Shown: piece by piece, positions 25,311 to 37,929 of the stretch
How positions within the stretch are numbered: the stretch's first letter is position 1
Layout of the letters: each line of letters opens with the position of its first letter
Assembly (NCBI RefSeq): GCF_015832195.1
Contig: NC_052027.1
Coordinates: 17,790,149 to 17,854,148, forward strand
Direction: 5' to 3'
Length of the DNA: 64,000 nt
Origin: Motacilla alba alba
Taxonomy: Eukaryota; Chordata; Aves; Passeriformes; Motacillidae
The notes under the pieces: generated by a model
What the model saw: the letters and a program-made list of their open reading frames with translations, nothing else
Database searches by the model: none
What the model was told of the DNA's origin: nothing
Translations under genes and position numbers: made by a program

Positions 25311-25598
25311 TGGCTGCTTGCTGCTATATACTAATAATGTCAAACAAAAATTAATTAGACAGCTTAACGACTCAAAGTAAACTATTTATTTCAAGTTACC
25401 CTTATGTTTACTACTTTCACATTTAAAATCTCTCATGTGACTGAGACTTGGCCTTTTGCCTTTGCATGTTGTGCTTTAGGACAAAGTGAAAAATCTGTTT
25501 TCAGAGATCTTGTTAAATTAAGCATAATCCTGCTCGCGTGCTGCATCTAAGGCAAAGGGATTCATGGAGAAAGAGAGGCACAGGAAGGAGGAGAGAGC

Positions 25599-25664
25599 AA
25601 ACAAGTGCCCAGTATTTGGAGTTATTCCTGGAAACAAGTGCCCAATATTTGGAGTTATTCTTGG
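25599..25664. repeat. Two-copy 33-bp tandem duplication
   Basis: The unit 'acaagtgcccagtatttgga' followed by 'gttattcctggaa' at 25601-25633 recurs at 25634-25666 with only two or three changes. The period is 33 bp, so the overlapping minus-strand open frame (25513-25965) shows a repeated NNSKYWALV peptide. That frame has no other protein-like feature and I do not call it a gene. Confidence 0.9.
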
Positions 25665-25666
25665 GG

Positions 25667-27170
25667 ATTTCAGTTTGGAGCGGTGACAAACGCGATGATT
25701 GGCAAAATGTTAACAAATAGAAAATTCTTATTTTGTGCTCAGAAAATTGTCTTAAAGACAAACTTAGGAACCTGAAGAAAACACACCGGCTCCGTGGAAA
25801 TGTGCCCTTGTGTTCAGAGGGTGGACCGGTGGGACAGACTGATTGTAGTTCTCTCAACATCTCTGCGTTCCTGAGAAGGAGCAGCGCGGCGAGAGCTGCC
25901 TGGTGGCCTTTTGCTCCCGAGGCTTTTGTAAAAGCTGCAATAGCTCCCAGCAGATTCTTGTACAAATCCTGCAGACAATGGATTCTCGAGTGCTGTGCTT
26001 GATCTTCACCCGTGGAGAATGCTAAGCAGCGAGAAGACCAATGCTTGAAACGTGGAGGACTCCATTTCAGCTCTGTTTATGTTTTTTACATGGTTCAATG
26101 CTAAGAGCTGAGAGTTCAACCTACATTAAATAAAATGTGCCACTTTCCCTTTGCAGTAGTTAAAAATATATATGAAAAATGCATTTCTGTGAGAGGATTG
26201 CCTTTGTCCTTTGGAATTCTCTGAGGCAGCAATCTTGAACTGGTTTATATTTATAGGGTTTTTTTTCCCATTTGGAATTTTCAGTGCTTACTAAAGGAAT
26301 GCTTTCCTTCCAATTTTCTGAGGGAGCTCAGGAAATATTCAGGATTTAGTGTCTGGCAAGGGTGGAGGGTAACAGTTTGGGAAGAAAAAGCCCAACCAGT
26401 GAACCAAATGAAGAAAAATTAAAAATAAAATCAATGTTCTGGGTTTGCTGTGGACACAAATAGGAATTGCCAGCAATCTTTGAGCTATTTAAATGTGTAT
26501 CATGTCAACATGTATCAGAAAGGAACAAATCTTTTCCATATATTTGATGTACATCAGTCCTGTGAGAAAAAAATGTTTTCACATGTCCATGTATTCTGGG
26601 AGGAGGCCTTTTCCCCACTAATAATAAAGGTGTGTGTGGGATTTTTCAGGCTAAATTACATTTTGGGGTAGGTTCACCATATAAGAGACCACCTGTTCCT
26701 GTTAGTGTCACATTCCTCCTAAAGACAATGTCAGAAATCAATTGCCGAGAGTGCTGGTGGAAGAGGGAAATAAAAATAATTGATAAACAGTGGCAGATCA
26801 CTCAGTAAGCAAATTTATAGCTTTTAAAGTGTTCATCTGTAATTTTATATAAATAATATCCATTGCTCTTTATCATCTGCATTCTCTGAGGGAAGAGGGA
26901 AGCTTTTCCAAGGTGCTTCTGGAGCAAGGCAGACTTAGGCAGTGTCTCCTTGCTTTACACAATCTTTCATTTCTCTGTGAGGAAAGATCAGGGATCTGCT
27001 GCTCAGCTAAAGGGCATTGGAATTTTATGATTCCTTTGGTTTTCACCTTGCTGGGATGCCACTTTAAGAACCCTAAAAATGATCTATTCTGTTAAAATCT
27101 TTCTGATATGCGTGTGTGGGCTGTATTTACCCGTGGTTAATGATGTTACTATTTCTTAACTGTAATTATT
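25667..27170. other. Unique noncoding sequence
   Basis: No gene or transposon recognised. The interval 25780-25930 has a few CpGs and slightly higher GC but is far too small for a CpG island. The remainder is AT-rich. Confidence 0.45.
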
Positions 27171-27210
27171 ATTGAAAAAAATAGTATTGAAAAAAATAGT
27201 ATTGAAAAAA
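27171..27210. repeat. 15-bp tandem repeat, 2.7 copies
   Basis: The 15-bp unit 'attgaaaaaaatagt' is repeated exactly at 27171-27185 and 27186-27200, with a partial third copy to 27210. The perfect identity suggests recent slippage. Confidence 0.93.
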
Positions 27211-27716
27211 CCCAGGGCTGGATGTGTGTGGTCAGCATTATTCAAAATGAATGTTCTCAAGCATTTGCTGTCCCATAACATTTCCCATTTGAACTTGTCC
27301 TAATTGCTCAACAAATCACATAACCTTAAAGACTCCCTGTTTTGGTTAAAACTAATGATAGCAGAAACAGCTATTCTGGGTATTCCTTTTCAAAATTTTC
27401 TGATCTTTTTGGGGAATATTGAAAGACTTCACTGTTCTCCCTTGTAGTTCTCTGAAAGCAATTGCAATGCTTATCTTAATGTTTAGAGTTTTCTTTCATT
27501 CAGCCCAGGATTAATTTCGGTGTGACTTTCCTAACTAGAATAGAAAATTTTAAAAAAGGTTTTTTTGGGAATGGTTTAATAAAATATGCAGGTGAATGGC
27601 TATTGCAGTTTTATTTTTCAACTCATCCTATCTGAGACAAAGCTTTTACTTTCTTTCCTAAAGCTTTGGTTATCATTGTTTGTGGGTGCTTGTGTACATA
27701 TGGTCTAAATACTTCG

Positions 27717-27732
27717 TGTGTGTATACACACA
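27717..27732. repeat. 16-bp alternating purine-pyrimidine palindrome
   Basis: TGTGTGTATACACACA is a perfect palindrome made of alternating purines and pyrimidines. Such runs can adopt Z-DNA or cruciform shapes, but this one is probably a microsatellite by-product. Confidence 0.8.
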
Positions 27733-28141
27733 TACACAGCAAATTATTTATGGCTGTTCTTAAACTCTGTTTGGAAATGCTCCTCTTTTCCCACAATTCC
27801 CAAAATCTCTTTTGCAAAGAAGTCAATATTGGCCTCAAAATCTTCCTGATACTTCCTCTGTTCCAGTGTCTGAGACCTATGAACATCAGACACCAAAACC
27901 CATAAAAATGCAAAAATGCTTTCTTATCTGCAGATAAAACTTTGCCTACAAATAAAATGTGAAGTTGAAAGAAAATTTCCCAACAGAGCTATTTTAATAA
28001 TATTTTTTAGAGATTTTGCAATATATTTGTTGGTTATGTTAAGTAAAAATTCATTTCAACTTTCAGGTTACACAGATTGTGTTTAAACCAGACTCTGTAC
28101 CATACTATATTCAAAACAAAGATTTTGCAGTTGTCTGAATT

Positions 28142-28187
28142 AAAAACAAACAAACAAACAACCAAACAAAAAAACCCCAAAAACCCA
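28142..28187. repeat. A-rich (AAAC)n tract
   Basis: Simple sequence built on aaac: several 'caaa' units, then a run of seven A and 'ccccaaaaaccc'. It could be the A-tail of a decayed retroposed sequence, though no body is recognised upstream. Confidence 0.85.
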
Positions 28188-28515
28188 GCTTAGGCTACAA
28201 TATTGGTAATATTTCCTCTAGACTTACACCATCTTTTTATTGTTTCCTTGTAATTTCCTACTTGGGCATTTTTTTCCTTACTAGAACATCAAGAACACAA
28301 ATGTAGCAGTCTTATTTGTTGGATGTGGGGTAAATGTACTTTTAGTTACAAGCGTGCTTAGAGGATCCTGTTGGCTCAAACCTGCAAGTTTTAATGGGCA
28401 TTACTGGCAGGAATGGGGCTGGTTTTCACTTTGGGTAACTGGGGAGGGTTTGTGTCTGAGACACTTAGAGGCAGGATTTGATTGTGGTGGTGTTCCCCAA
28501 ACTGTACATTTGGAG

Positions 28516-28548
28516 AATTGAACTCTACTGAATTTGTAGAGTTCAATT
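28516..28548. repeat. Perfect 13-bp inverted repeat (hairpin)
   Basis: The left arm AATTGAACTCTAC (28516-28528) is exactly complementary to the right arm GTAGAGTTCAATT (28536-28548) around a 7-base loop. The sequence would fold into a short stem in RNA. It is too short for a microRNA precursor, and the flanks do not extend the stem. It may be a remnant of a fold-back element or chance. Confidence 0.85.
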
Positions 28549-31500
28549 AGAAACTGGTATTTAGACATGGTTAATCTTGTTCTGGTTATTAATGTGTTGT
28601 ATGAGCCACAGAGGCAGCAGGAATTGTTGCTTTTTCTGCATTTCCCCACACTCCCAGGTACATTTTGCACATTAACCTCGTTCCTTGGCTCACTGCAGGG
28701 AGATGGAAACAGTCTGTCCCAACCTAAATAATTCTGTAAATCTACAGGGCACTTCTGTGAAGTCAGAGAAACCTGGTCAGACTGCGAGCATTCAGAAGTC
28801 ATTAGAACATTTTTTCACTTCCAGTGAACGTGTGAAAGAGAATGGGAAGGGGAATGGATCTTTAGAAAGGGGAAGGGTTTGTGGATAAAATGTGAACCTG
28901 GATCAGCTTTGCTTAACAGACTGAGAGAATTGAGTCGAACCTGGAAGCTTGAGTGTTCCCTCATGCTTTATTTTCCTTTTTCTGGTCTCTTGGCCTGTGA
29001 GTTGAGATCAAGAATCCAAGGGAAAAACACCACAGACTGACCTTAAGGGGCAGGCAGAGATTTGTGCCAACCTTGCTGTGAAAGCTGTGGTGGGAGTATT
29101 GTACCTATGGATGAGGCCCAGCAGAATTATCTTACTATTTGCAGAATTTACAAATAAAACAAATGCACTCCTCTAGCTTGGATAATGATAGGAAAGCAGC
29201 TCCACCTCTGCTCTACTGCATTAAATACTGGCCTTGCATAAAGTACTAATAGTGCTGTTCTTTCCTGAGCACAGATTTGCAGGTCTGGGGTAGAATCCTT
29301 GGATCAGGAGGGGCTCCCTTCCTGCTGGGCTGCTGCTCTGCCTGCAGTATGGCAGCCTGGAAGGCCTTTCAGTGCTGCCCATGTGGTCACTGCTTATTGC
29401 TTGCATCTTTTTGTTCTCTTTAGGGCAGAAATTTTTCCTTATAAGCAACATTTTGAAGCACCAGTGAAGGTTATGGTCTCATCTTCTCAAATGCTATTTT
29501 CGTGTACAATGCCACTGATGAGTATTATGTTGAGTATTGCTTAAAATTAGTCTTAATTAAGTACCCTTTCTGTTCTGTATTTACTACAGAGTCCCTCCAA
29601 TTTAACCTGTAGGACTCAACAATGTTAAGGATAGTTGCTGCTACATCTGATTTGCTTTTTTTCCCCCATTATTATCTTGCAAAACCATGATTGTGTAAAG
29701 ATAATAAAGCTGTTTTTTCAGCGATGGCAGTGGGACTATGATGTGAAATTACTGCTTTCTTGAGTAGCTCTGAAAGTCACTTTTGGTTTAAATTGATTTC
29801 TTACTCACGATGGTGTTACTGAGTTCAACCCCCACTGTCCATTGAAGGGTTTATTTGAAGGAATTGTGTTTGCCTGCCTTTGGTTGTGTCAGCATTTCCT
29901 CGGGAAGGTGATGCTGTGCTGAAACCTTGAGACAGTTGGAGCTGTGCTGAGACACAGCACTGAAGGGTTTCCAGAAGGTGAAACTTTGCTTTGTTTCATT
30001 AACACAGGGGACAAGAGCAGGAAATCACAAAGAGGTAAGGAGATCTAGAAGTCAAAGAGAGAGAAGTTGGTGTTGTTGTAATTCTAGTAATGTTAATTAA
30101 TGCAGTTGAAATATTTTACAGGTAGAATTCAAGTTTCATATTTAAAAAAAGATGGTGAACAACATCCTGGAAAAGAGGGGAGAATGAATAATTATGTTGC
30201 TGTTGTCCTTGGAAGGCAGAAAGCAAATATCATTAGTAAATACTAATTCTCTCTATTCAGTGATGGAATAGGAAAACGGTTCATGCCAAGTGAAAAGGGG
30301 AATTGCAGCAGAAATCATCCTGCAGAGAGGGACAGGGGTTTGTGCTGTGCTTGTGCCCTGTCTCAGCCATAGCTGCCATCACAGCAATGTCTGATCCTGA
30401 TTCCCACCAGGCTGGGAATGTTATGGGGACAGTGAGGAGAAAGGTTTTGCTTTCTTGATTTGAGAATCTTGTTCCAAGGCTTAATCACAGATGGATTCTC
30501 TGTTCCTGTGATGGAATATTCCTCAGAAGTTTTGCAGTGAGTGTGGATTAATGAGTGCACCACAGCTTAGCAAAGTGTGTGCCCCCAGGAGGAAGGGGGG
30601 AAGTGGTACTTGCATATGCTGTGAAAAACATATGCAACTATATTTAGCTCCTACTAGCAGATTCTACTTATTTTGGAGATTGTGGGATACTTCCAACCTT
30701 GGATGAAAAAGGGCATGGGAAGATATTTTCTTTTATTTCTATTTGGGCTCTTGCATCTCTTTCTCCTTTTTCCCTCCCCCAAGGAAAAAAAGGCTCTGAA
30801 CAGAAGAGAAATTATTTCTCTGCCTACACTTGTGTCTTAGTGATCTGATTTTAGCACTATGTCGTCATGTAGCAAGATTAATTGGCATATGCTGGTTTTT
30901 GTTTTTAGCCTTCTCCAGTTTTCTACAGTAGCTAATGCTTCTCCCACAAATCTTAGATTTAACTGTGAAGGCTTAGCTTATTGTCCAAAACAATTTCTTC
31001 CCTGTTCTTTTGAAATGCAGGAACATTAGAAACTGCTGTTCATTGTGGGTAATATATATGTTATGTATTTGTTATTAATACTGCTGGATGCAACCAGCAC
31101 TGGATGGCTCAAAATTTGTCTGCTAGCGCTTTAGAACTGCTATTAACCCTTTTTAGGGGGTGTGCTGGGCTGGGAGTGCTCTGAGTGCAGTTCACAGAAA
31201 TGTGGTGACAAATTGACCCCTTCAGTTCTCTTTTCATAAATTATATTTTCCTCCCTGTCTCTTATTGGAGAAGTTGAACGCTAACATTGGAAATACCATG
31301 AACCTTACTTTGATCTGGTTGGAAAGCCATTGATTGCTTTCCCCTCTGAGTGGAAAAAAATCCCCACTGATATTATAATTGCATGTCTCATCAGAGCTGA
31401 AAGGAAAAAATACTTGTACCCTATATTCCAAAGTATATAATTTCTTCTCACTATAGATACTTCCTCTCCCTGCACATCATGCTTTGCATATGATGTGCTG

Positions 31501-34500
31501 CGGCTTTCTGTCTCAAGCTAAACAAATACTAGTTAGCTGAAATAGATTTTAAGGATTCTAATTGTTTATAATCTTCTTATGGAGTCAGTGACTATAATAT
31601 ATTCAAATTCAGGGATTGTACCTTGGATTTTCAAGCAGTGAAATAAGGTTGTTTACTCGCTGCTCTGAAGCTTTAGGAGACATTCAGAGAATTTCCTTTT
31701 AACACTGCACTTCATAAAGCTGTTAGTATTTCTTCCTTGACAGCAGGTACCCTTAGGTGTTGGATCCAAAGATTTTTGGCATCCAGAGGCAAAAGGATTT
31801 ATAAGATGAGTCTAGGAAGGTCAGTTATGAACGCTGAGTTGCTGCTTTTAGAGGTGACTGTCTCAGCTGCTTTTAAAGCTTGTCCTTTGTCTTTGGAGGA
31901 CCTCATTTTACAACAGAGCTGCTGAAGGTTGAGTCAAGTTTGTTCAGAGCTGTTTCCCCTGGAAACATATTGGCAGGCATGATTTAGCAGTGCTTGTGTT
32001 AATCCTGTGCATTCCTGGCTGTGGCAGGGCTGCACATTCTCTAAGCTTTTCTGCCACACCGTACTTCGAGCGTTTAAAGTGTGCAAAGCCAAAAGACGAT
32101 CTGAAAAATGAGCTTTTTTTCTTTTTCTGTGTTGGAGTTATAAACATCAAAAGTCTCAAAAAGGGGCCATTACATAATATGAAACTATAGATTTTGAAGT
32201 AGCTTCAGAATCAGCCTGAAATGTGAAATATGTGACACGACTCTTTTCAGCACCACTGGGTCCTAGAAGTGTTTGGGGCAGTTCATGCCAACAGACCATG
32301 TGCATAAAATGGGTGTGCAGATAATGTAGATAATTTGACTGCTTCATTTAGGTGAAAGACCTTTTCATAACCACCCTTTTTGCATAAAGGCAAGCTTCTG
32401 GACCGATTCAAAAACTTCCCAAAGAATGGTTATTCAGTAGGTCTGGGGAGATGAAGAGGACACTTGTGTTTTAAAACCCACAAAAAGCAATGGCTTCAGG
32501 CAGACCTGCTGGCAGGAGGCGCTCAAATGGTTCTGACTTCTGGCAATGTAAAAATGAGCAGAATATGTTTGTTGAGGGTCTAATTATTGCTTTTAAAACG
32601 AGAGAATTGTATCCGGGATCTGACTTAGGAGAAGGCCTGGATTTCATTGAGGTTAGGCCTGGTCCACAATGGATGTGAATTTGTTTCCAGCTCAATCCAT
32701 CCCTTTCAGGAAGCTGGACCGTGTACCTCAATAAATTAGAGAAAATTTCCTACAGTGGAGTTCTGCATAAAACTGAAACTAATTCCTCAGGGAATTCTCC
32801 AGCACAGAGCTGGATCCTCTGGGAGATCCTGGGGTGGAAGTGTGTTAGCACTCTGTTGTATTTTGTGGTATTTGCACCAGTATTTATGAGACTCCCATAA
32901 TATTGTGACATCTTGTCTCAATAGCTTTGAGAAATAGGGAGTCACTCTTGTCTGCAAAGACAAAATGAGTCACTCAATCACTGAAAAACTGGGACATCAG
33001 GACAAAGCAGGGCAGAGCCATTCCCTGGGCCAGGGGTTTGTGGGCCAGGGGTGCTGCAGCACTGGGGGGACACAGCAGCGTGAGCAGCACAACATAGCCT
33101 AGCTGCATTCACAGCCCTATTTCTGCTGCGTTTGAGACCATAATCTTGTTTTATTTTTCATTAAAAAAAAAAGAGGGAAAAAAAAAAGTTAAATGAAATT
33201 ATTGTTGTATTGTCTAAAAGTCTGAGTTGGTGAAAGGAAATACTGCAAACAGTGTTCTCTTCCTGAGATGGAATCTGTAATTTTACCATTGGGATGAAGT
33301 GAGCAGAGGGGGAGTGGCTGTCCCTAACTCATCTAAATTGAAGGTGGTTGGTTTTGATTATTTATTTATCTTAATTACCAACATTTTATTAAACGAATAA
33401 AAGTAAAAATAGCTCTATTGTTACTCCCTTCATGGAAAAACATCCTGCTTGAGAACCACCCCCTTCTTCATTTCTTCCTTATGGCAATGCTGGCTTTGGA
33501 AAGCAGGGCCAGGAAGGAAGCAGGGAGCCCAGTTTGCTGGGGAATGAGCACTCACAATAGAATCTGTGTAAAATCCAGTTGCTAATGTTACCCAGTGTTC
33601 CCCCCAGATACTGCAGTCCAGAATGAAGCCCTCACATCTTCCCTGCTTGCAGCTGTTGCTCAAAAGTCAAAACATTCTCCAAAGGATGTTTTGTTACAGA
33701 AAATGTGGGTTTCTGCTCATGAAAAATTGATTTCTTAGAGTTTCTGACAGAAATTTTCATTAAAAAAAACCCACAACTGTTTTCCTTGGTGTTTCAGACC
33801 ACCTTAGTTTGGGAAGAAGGAAAAGTTGAGAGGTCTTTTGAGGATAGGAACCCCTTCTGTTGCAAAAGTTGTGTGATGGAGCATCAGGGAGGAGCTGCTG
33901 GTTTGTGAGCAGAATGATGAGCAGGAATTGGAGCAGGGATTGAGCTCTTCAGCACAGTGCTCAGCCACTGGCTGTGGTCTTTGAGTCTCAGACACTTCCA
34001 AAGAACTGCAGTTACATCAAAATGCACTGTCCTGTTCCAAGGCAGGAGCCAAATGCTCTGTCCAGTACCCACAGCTGGATTTGGAGCCTAGAGATCCCAG
34101 ACATCACACTGATGCATTTTTGATTATTACTGTTATAGGCAAGTTTGTTTTATTGTAACTGTATGTAAATTAGAATGAAAATAGACTCAGCATCTGAAAA
34201 TCTCTGCAAAATCCTATTTTTTATATGGGTAGATTTTCCTGAAAGGAAGCATCATTATTAATTTAAAACCAAAGGAATACACTAAAAAATTACATTATGG
34301 AGTGTCAGGGATGGCAACATTCGTTTTCTTCTGTGTTAGTGCAGATAAGTAAATGCAGTTATATTTCTGTTTTATTGTTGCTTTCAGTTGTCTTATTGGA
34401 ATGTCAATTTTATGTATAAGGTGAAAGCATAAATGCTACTCCAAATATTAAATGCTTTAATAAATCATATTTGCTTCAAGCAGGAGATCCATTTAACCCC

Positions 34501-34574
34501 TACGAAGAGAGAAAGGCTCTTTGTTTTGAAATGTGTTGCAGTTTTGTGCATCGACCGTAGCTTCCAGGTGAGGT
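28549..34574. other. Unique noncoding sequence
   Basis: Six kilobases without a recognisable gene or transposon. An A-rich tract lies at 33162-33188. A small donor/acceptor pair around 30006-30033 (CACAG then AGAG|GTAAGG) encloses only 28 nt and is not convincing. Open frames are short and scattered. Confidence 0.45.
33162..33188. repeat. A-rich low-complexity tract
   Basis: Two runs of ten A separated by 'gaggg'. Simple sequence; no retroposed body recognised next to it. Confidence 0.85.
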
Positions 34575-35100
34575 TAGCAATCCTAGAACAGTTTGGATTG
34601 AAAGGGAACCTAAAGTTCATCTCATTCCACCCCTGCCATGGCAGGGACACCTTCCACTGTCCCAGGCTGCTCCAAGCCCCAGTGTCCAGCCTGGCCTTGG
34701 GCACTGCCAGCGATCCAGGGGCAGCCACAGCTGCTCTGGGCACCCTGTGCCAGGGCTTCACCACCTTCATACCAGGAATTCCTGACCAATATCCCATCCA
34801 AACCTGCCCTCTGGCAGTGGGAGCCATTCCCTGTGTCCTGTCCCTCCATCCCTTGTCCCCAGTCCCTCTCCAGCTCTCCTGGAGCCCCTTCAGGCCCTGG
34901 CAGGGGCTCTGAGCTCTCCCTGGAGCCTTCCCTTCTCCAGGTGAGCACCCCCAGCTCTCCCAGCCTGGCTCCACAGGGGCTCCAGCTCCTTGAGCATCTC
35001 TGGGGCCCTTCCATGGACCCACTCCCAGACCTCCGTGCCCTGCTTTTGTTTGGAGCCCAGAGCTGGGCACACTGCTCCAGCTGGGGTCTCACTGACACCA
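34575..35100 (-). mobile_element. CR1 LINE, longest copy in the window
   Basis: About 525 bp of reverse-complement CR1. The element's tail is at the left ('aatcctagaacagtttggat', then 'tgaaagggaaccta'). It is followed by 'ggcagggacaccttccactg', 'ccaggctgctccaagcccca' and 'ccagcctggccttgggcact', and the copy runs on to 'ggcacactgctccagctggg' and 'gtctcac'. It extends further toward the CR1 coding region than the other copies, but still ends before any recognisable reverse-transcriptase or endonuclease sequence. The 160- and 201-codon open frames here are translations of this element and have no host-gene content. Confidence 0.93.
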
Positions 35101-37911
35101 ATTACCCCAATAATAACTAATTACTGCCATACTTCATGCTTGCCGGAATCAAGACTAATCTTTTCAAATCCTTTTTCCACCGAACTGTTGTGTGTCATAA
35201 TGGTTTATATTCCACTTGACATCCCTTCCCTAATGGGAAAGCTGTTAGAGACTGGAGTAAATATTTTGGGATGGGGTGGATTAAGTTTTTCTTCCAATAA
35301 TTACTCGGTTTGTTTCCCTGTGCTGCTGGTTGGGTGGTGCATGGGAGGAGGCTGGGGAGAGACCACGTTCAGTCTCAGTTTGGAGGACCTTCTCTGAAGC
35401 TTGATTTGTGTAAAATGCACAGTGTGGAACCACTCTGCTACCCCGAGTTTGGCAAATAAGCAGTCTTTGGAGAGTGAGTGAGCAGCTGAGCTATCTCCAT
35501 GGCTGCAGCAGGTACAGCCATACCTGCATTGATTCCTCCTGCAAGAGCCTGGTCAATGGTGTTAGTGAAAGGAATTCATTTGTTTCTGAAATGACTTCGT
35601 TTCTTTCGGCAGCGAGGGATAATTATTGGAATTTGCAGTAACACTTTCTCTAGTAGGGTCTGGGGAGGGTATCTGAGTTTGTAATCTTAGATTAATTGTA
35701 GTTTGATGTGGCTCTGTTGTGTGGGTGTTGTGCAATATCAAAGCCAGGGAACCAGGGCTTCTGTGCTGGGATGGCAGTGGGTCAGTGACAGCACACTTCT
35801 CTTCATCTTGTAACCACGAGGCAGCCAAGAAAGAGAACCTAATGTTTCTATGCACAATAGTGTCACCTTGTCAAGGGCATTAACTTGCAATGCTGGCAGC
35901 CCTTTGAGAAGTTTTTGTGTATTGACAGAAGTTTCTCTGCTCTGGGCTCCAACACCCACCTTGCAGCTGTAGCTGGGAGGTTCATCTGGCAGCTTCAGGC
36001 TGGGTACACAAAATGCACAGCATGGGATCCATGAGCATCAGTGAAAAAGTGAAAAATTTTGTTGGCTCCAGGTCATGTAAGAATTCTGCAGAGGAAGAGT
36101 CCAGCTGGCCAGAATTGCACAACAAATTCATTCTTTTAATGGTTTTTAATTTGGTGGCAGGAATGGCGGAGACTTGCGAGAAAACATTTTTGGCTGAAAA
36201 ATTCAAATTCATTGTAGTCCCAAGTGTTTGTGGAAATGTATCCTTTGAAAGGGTAATTGAGGAGACCTTTGGGAGCTGCTGGTTTCCTGCTGGCCCAGCT
36301 TGGCTTGGCAGGGGCACATGGAGCCTCCACAGCACTGCTGTGGTCCCAGCTGGAGCTTGGCTTGGAGGTGTCAGGACAGGGCTCCCTGGTTCCCAACAGG
36401 ACCTCCCAGAGCCTCCTCTGCTTTCACCCTGCTATTCTTGGTCCTTTTGAAAAGCCAGGAGTGTCCAGAAGCCACCGGTGACTCTTAGAAACCAAAACTT
36501 GATTTTCATATATTTCAAAAACTATTTTGATTTCCTCTCCTTTGGGAAGTTTTGCAATATCAGTCTTCTGTTTTCCAGAATTTCTTGTAAAAAATTTAAA
36601 TTTTTGTTCCTTCTTTTGCAAATCCTCTCAATAAATGGGGGAGGGGGAGTGACAACACTTGTGCTATTAGGGCTGACTTAGCTTAGTTATGTTAATTTTT
36701 TGTCTCCAATCATGTTATTCAGTCACATGCAGTTTTGTTTTGGGTGGCTGGAGCAGGAGTGACCTGTGAGGCCACTTGCAGTGACACAAGGCAGTGGGCA
36801 GGTGACAGAATTCTTGGCCCCAAATCACAATAATTTCACCTTATTACTTGCAGAGTGTGTGACTGAAGTGCATAAAAGTAGCATTATTCCCAGTTATTCA
36901 GAATTCATTATTTTGCAAGGGGTTGAACTCTATGAAAAGGTTCTAAAGCCAGAATCTAGAGTGGACTGGAGTTATGTCCCTTGCCAATGACATTTTACCA
37001 TACAGAAATTTTGTTCAGAGAACCTAAACCCATTGCTATTTGTGCAGAAACACCCTTTTGTCCTGGAGTGATGTGTTTCTGGAAATTTTGGGTAGTTTTT
37101 AAACACTCACCTGCTCAGGGTGTCCAGCACCTTCTGCTATTTTAACTTGATTTTGCACCTCAAAATGTAACAAAGTGATCATTTCTGCTCTGAATATTTG
37201 ATGTTGTCACTGGAAAAATCCCAGCTGGAAGGTGCTCCTTTAGTGGCTTTTATTTGGACTTTTTTTTTAATAAAGAGACAGACAAGGGTGAATGTGACCT
37301 GCTTTGAGTAAAGCAAGAAGCTGAGAGGTTTTGGGAAAACTTTTATGGTTATATGAACAATTTTTTCTAAAAGTTTCTAAACTTTTCAGTGCTTTAGGCA
37401 TTAGGAGTTCCAAGGATTTTTTAGCACTTGAGGTAATATTTTTACCAGGTGTAGAGGTTCATTTATGTGAAAATATTGTACAGTCTTGTTTCTTTCAGGT
37501 TTTTGCATATGGAAACAGGCACAGGAACATGTCACAATGCAGGTGCCAAATACAGGTGCCTGACTGTAAAACTCAGATAATGGACCTTTATCTTGAGTGT
37601 AGTTACTGTTGGTATTGTTGAACAGAAATTGCAAAGCATCCCAAGATATGTAAAGAGAGTTTAATATTTAGGATTTAATTGCTTTTTCTATATTCTGTCA
37701 TGTTGTCAGCCTGTTACTTTCCTTCATAATTACACATTCCAGCAGTTATAATTGTTTGTGACTGCTTCTTTCAATGTTTTGCTAGCTTTCTTTTTCAGTT
37801 TTATTTTGGCAAATTAGACTTTCCCAGCTTCTTCACAGTAATCATGGAAGTGCTTGAATATTAGACTTGGTTATGCATTTTGAAAAAGAGTGGAGTCTGA
37901 TGGAGGAAAAA

Positions 37912-37929
37912 ATTCACATTAATGTGAAT
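37912..37929. repeat. 18-bp perfect palindrome
   Basis: ATTCACATTAATGTGAAT reads the same on both strands. The centre ATTAAT is homeodomain-like and the half-site resembles TCACATT. A binding role is possible but not shown by sequence alone. Confidence 0.5.

Noticed and set aside
25513..25965. 150-codon minus-strand frame with a repeated peptide
   Set aside because: The repeat comes from a 33-bp tandem DNA duplication; the rest looks non-coding.
34465..35120. Open frames of 160-201 codons on both strands
   Set aside because: They are translations of the CR1 copy at 34575-35100 and its edges, with no reverse-transcriptase motif.
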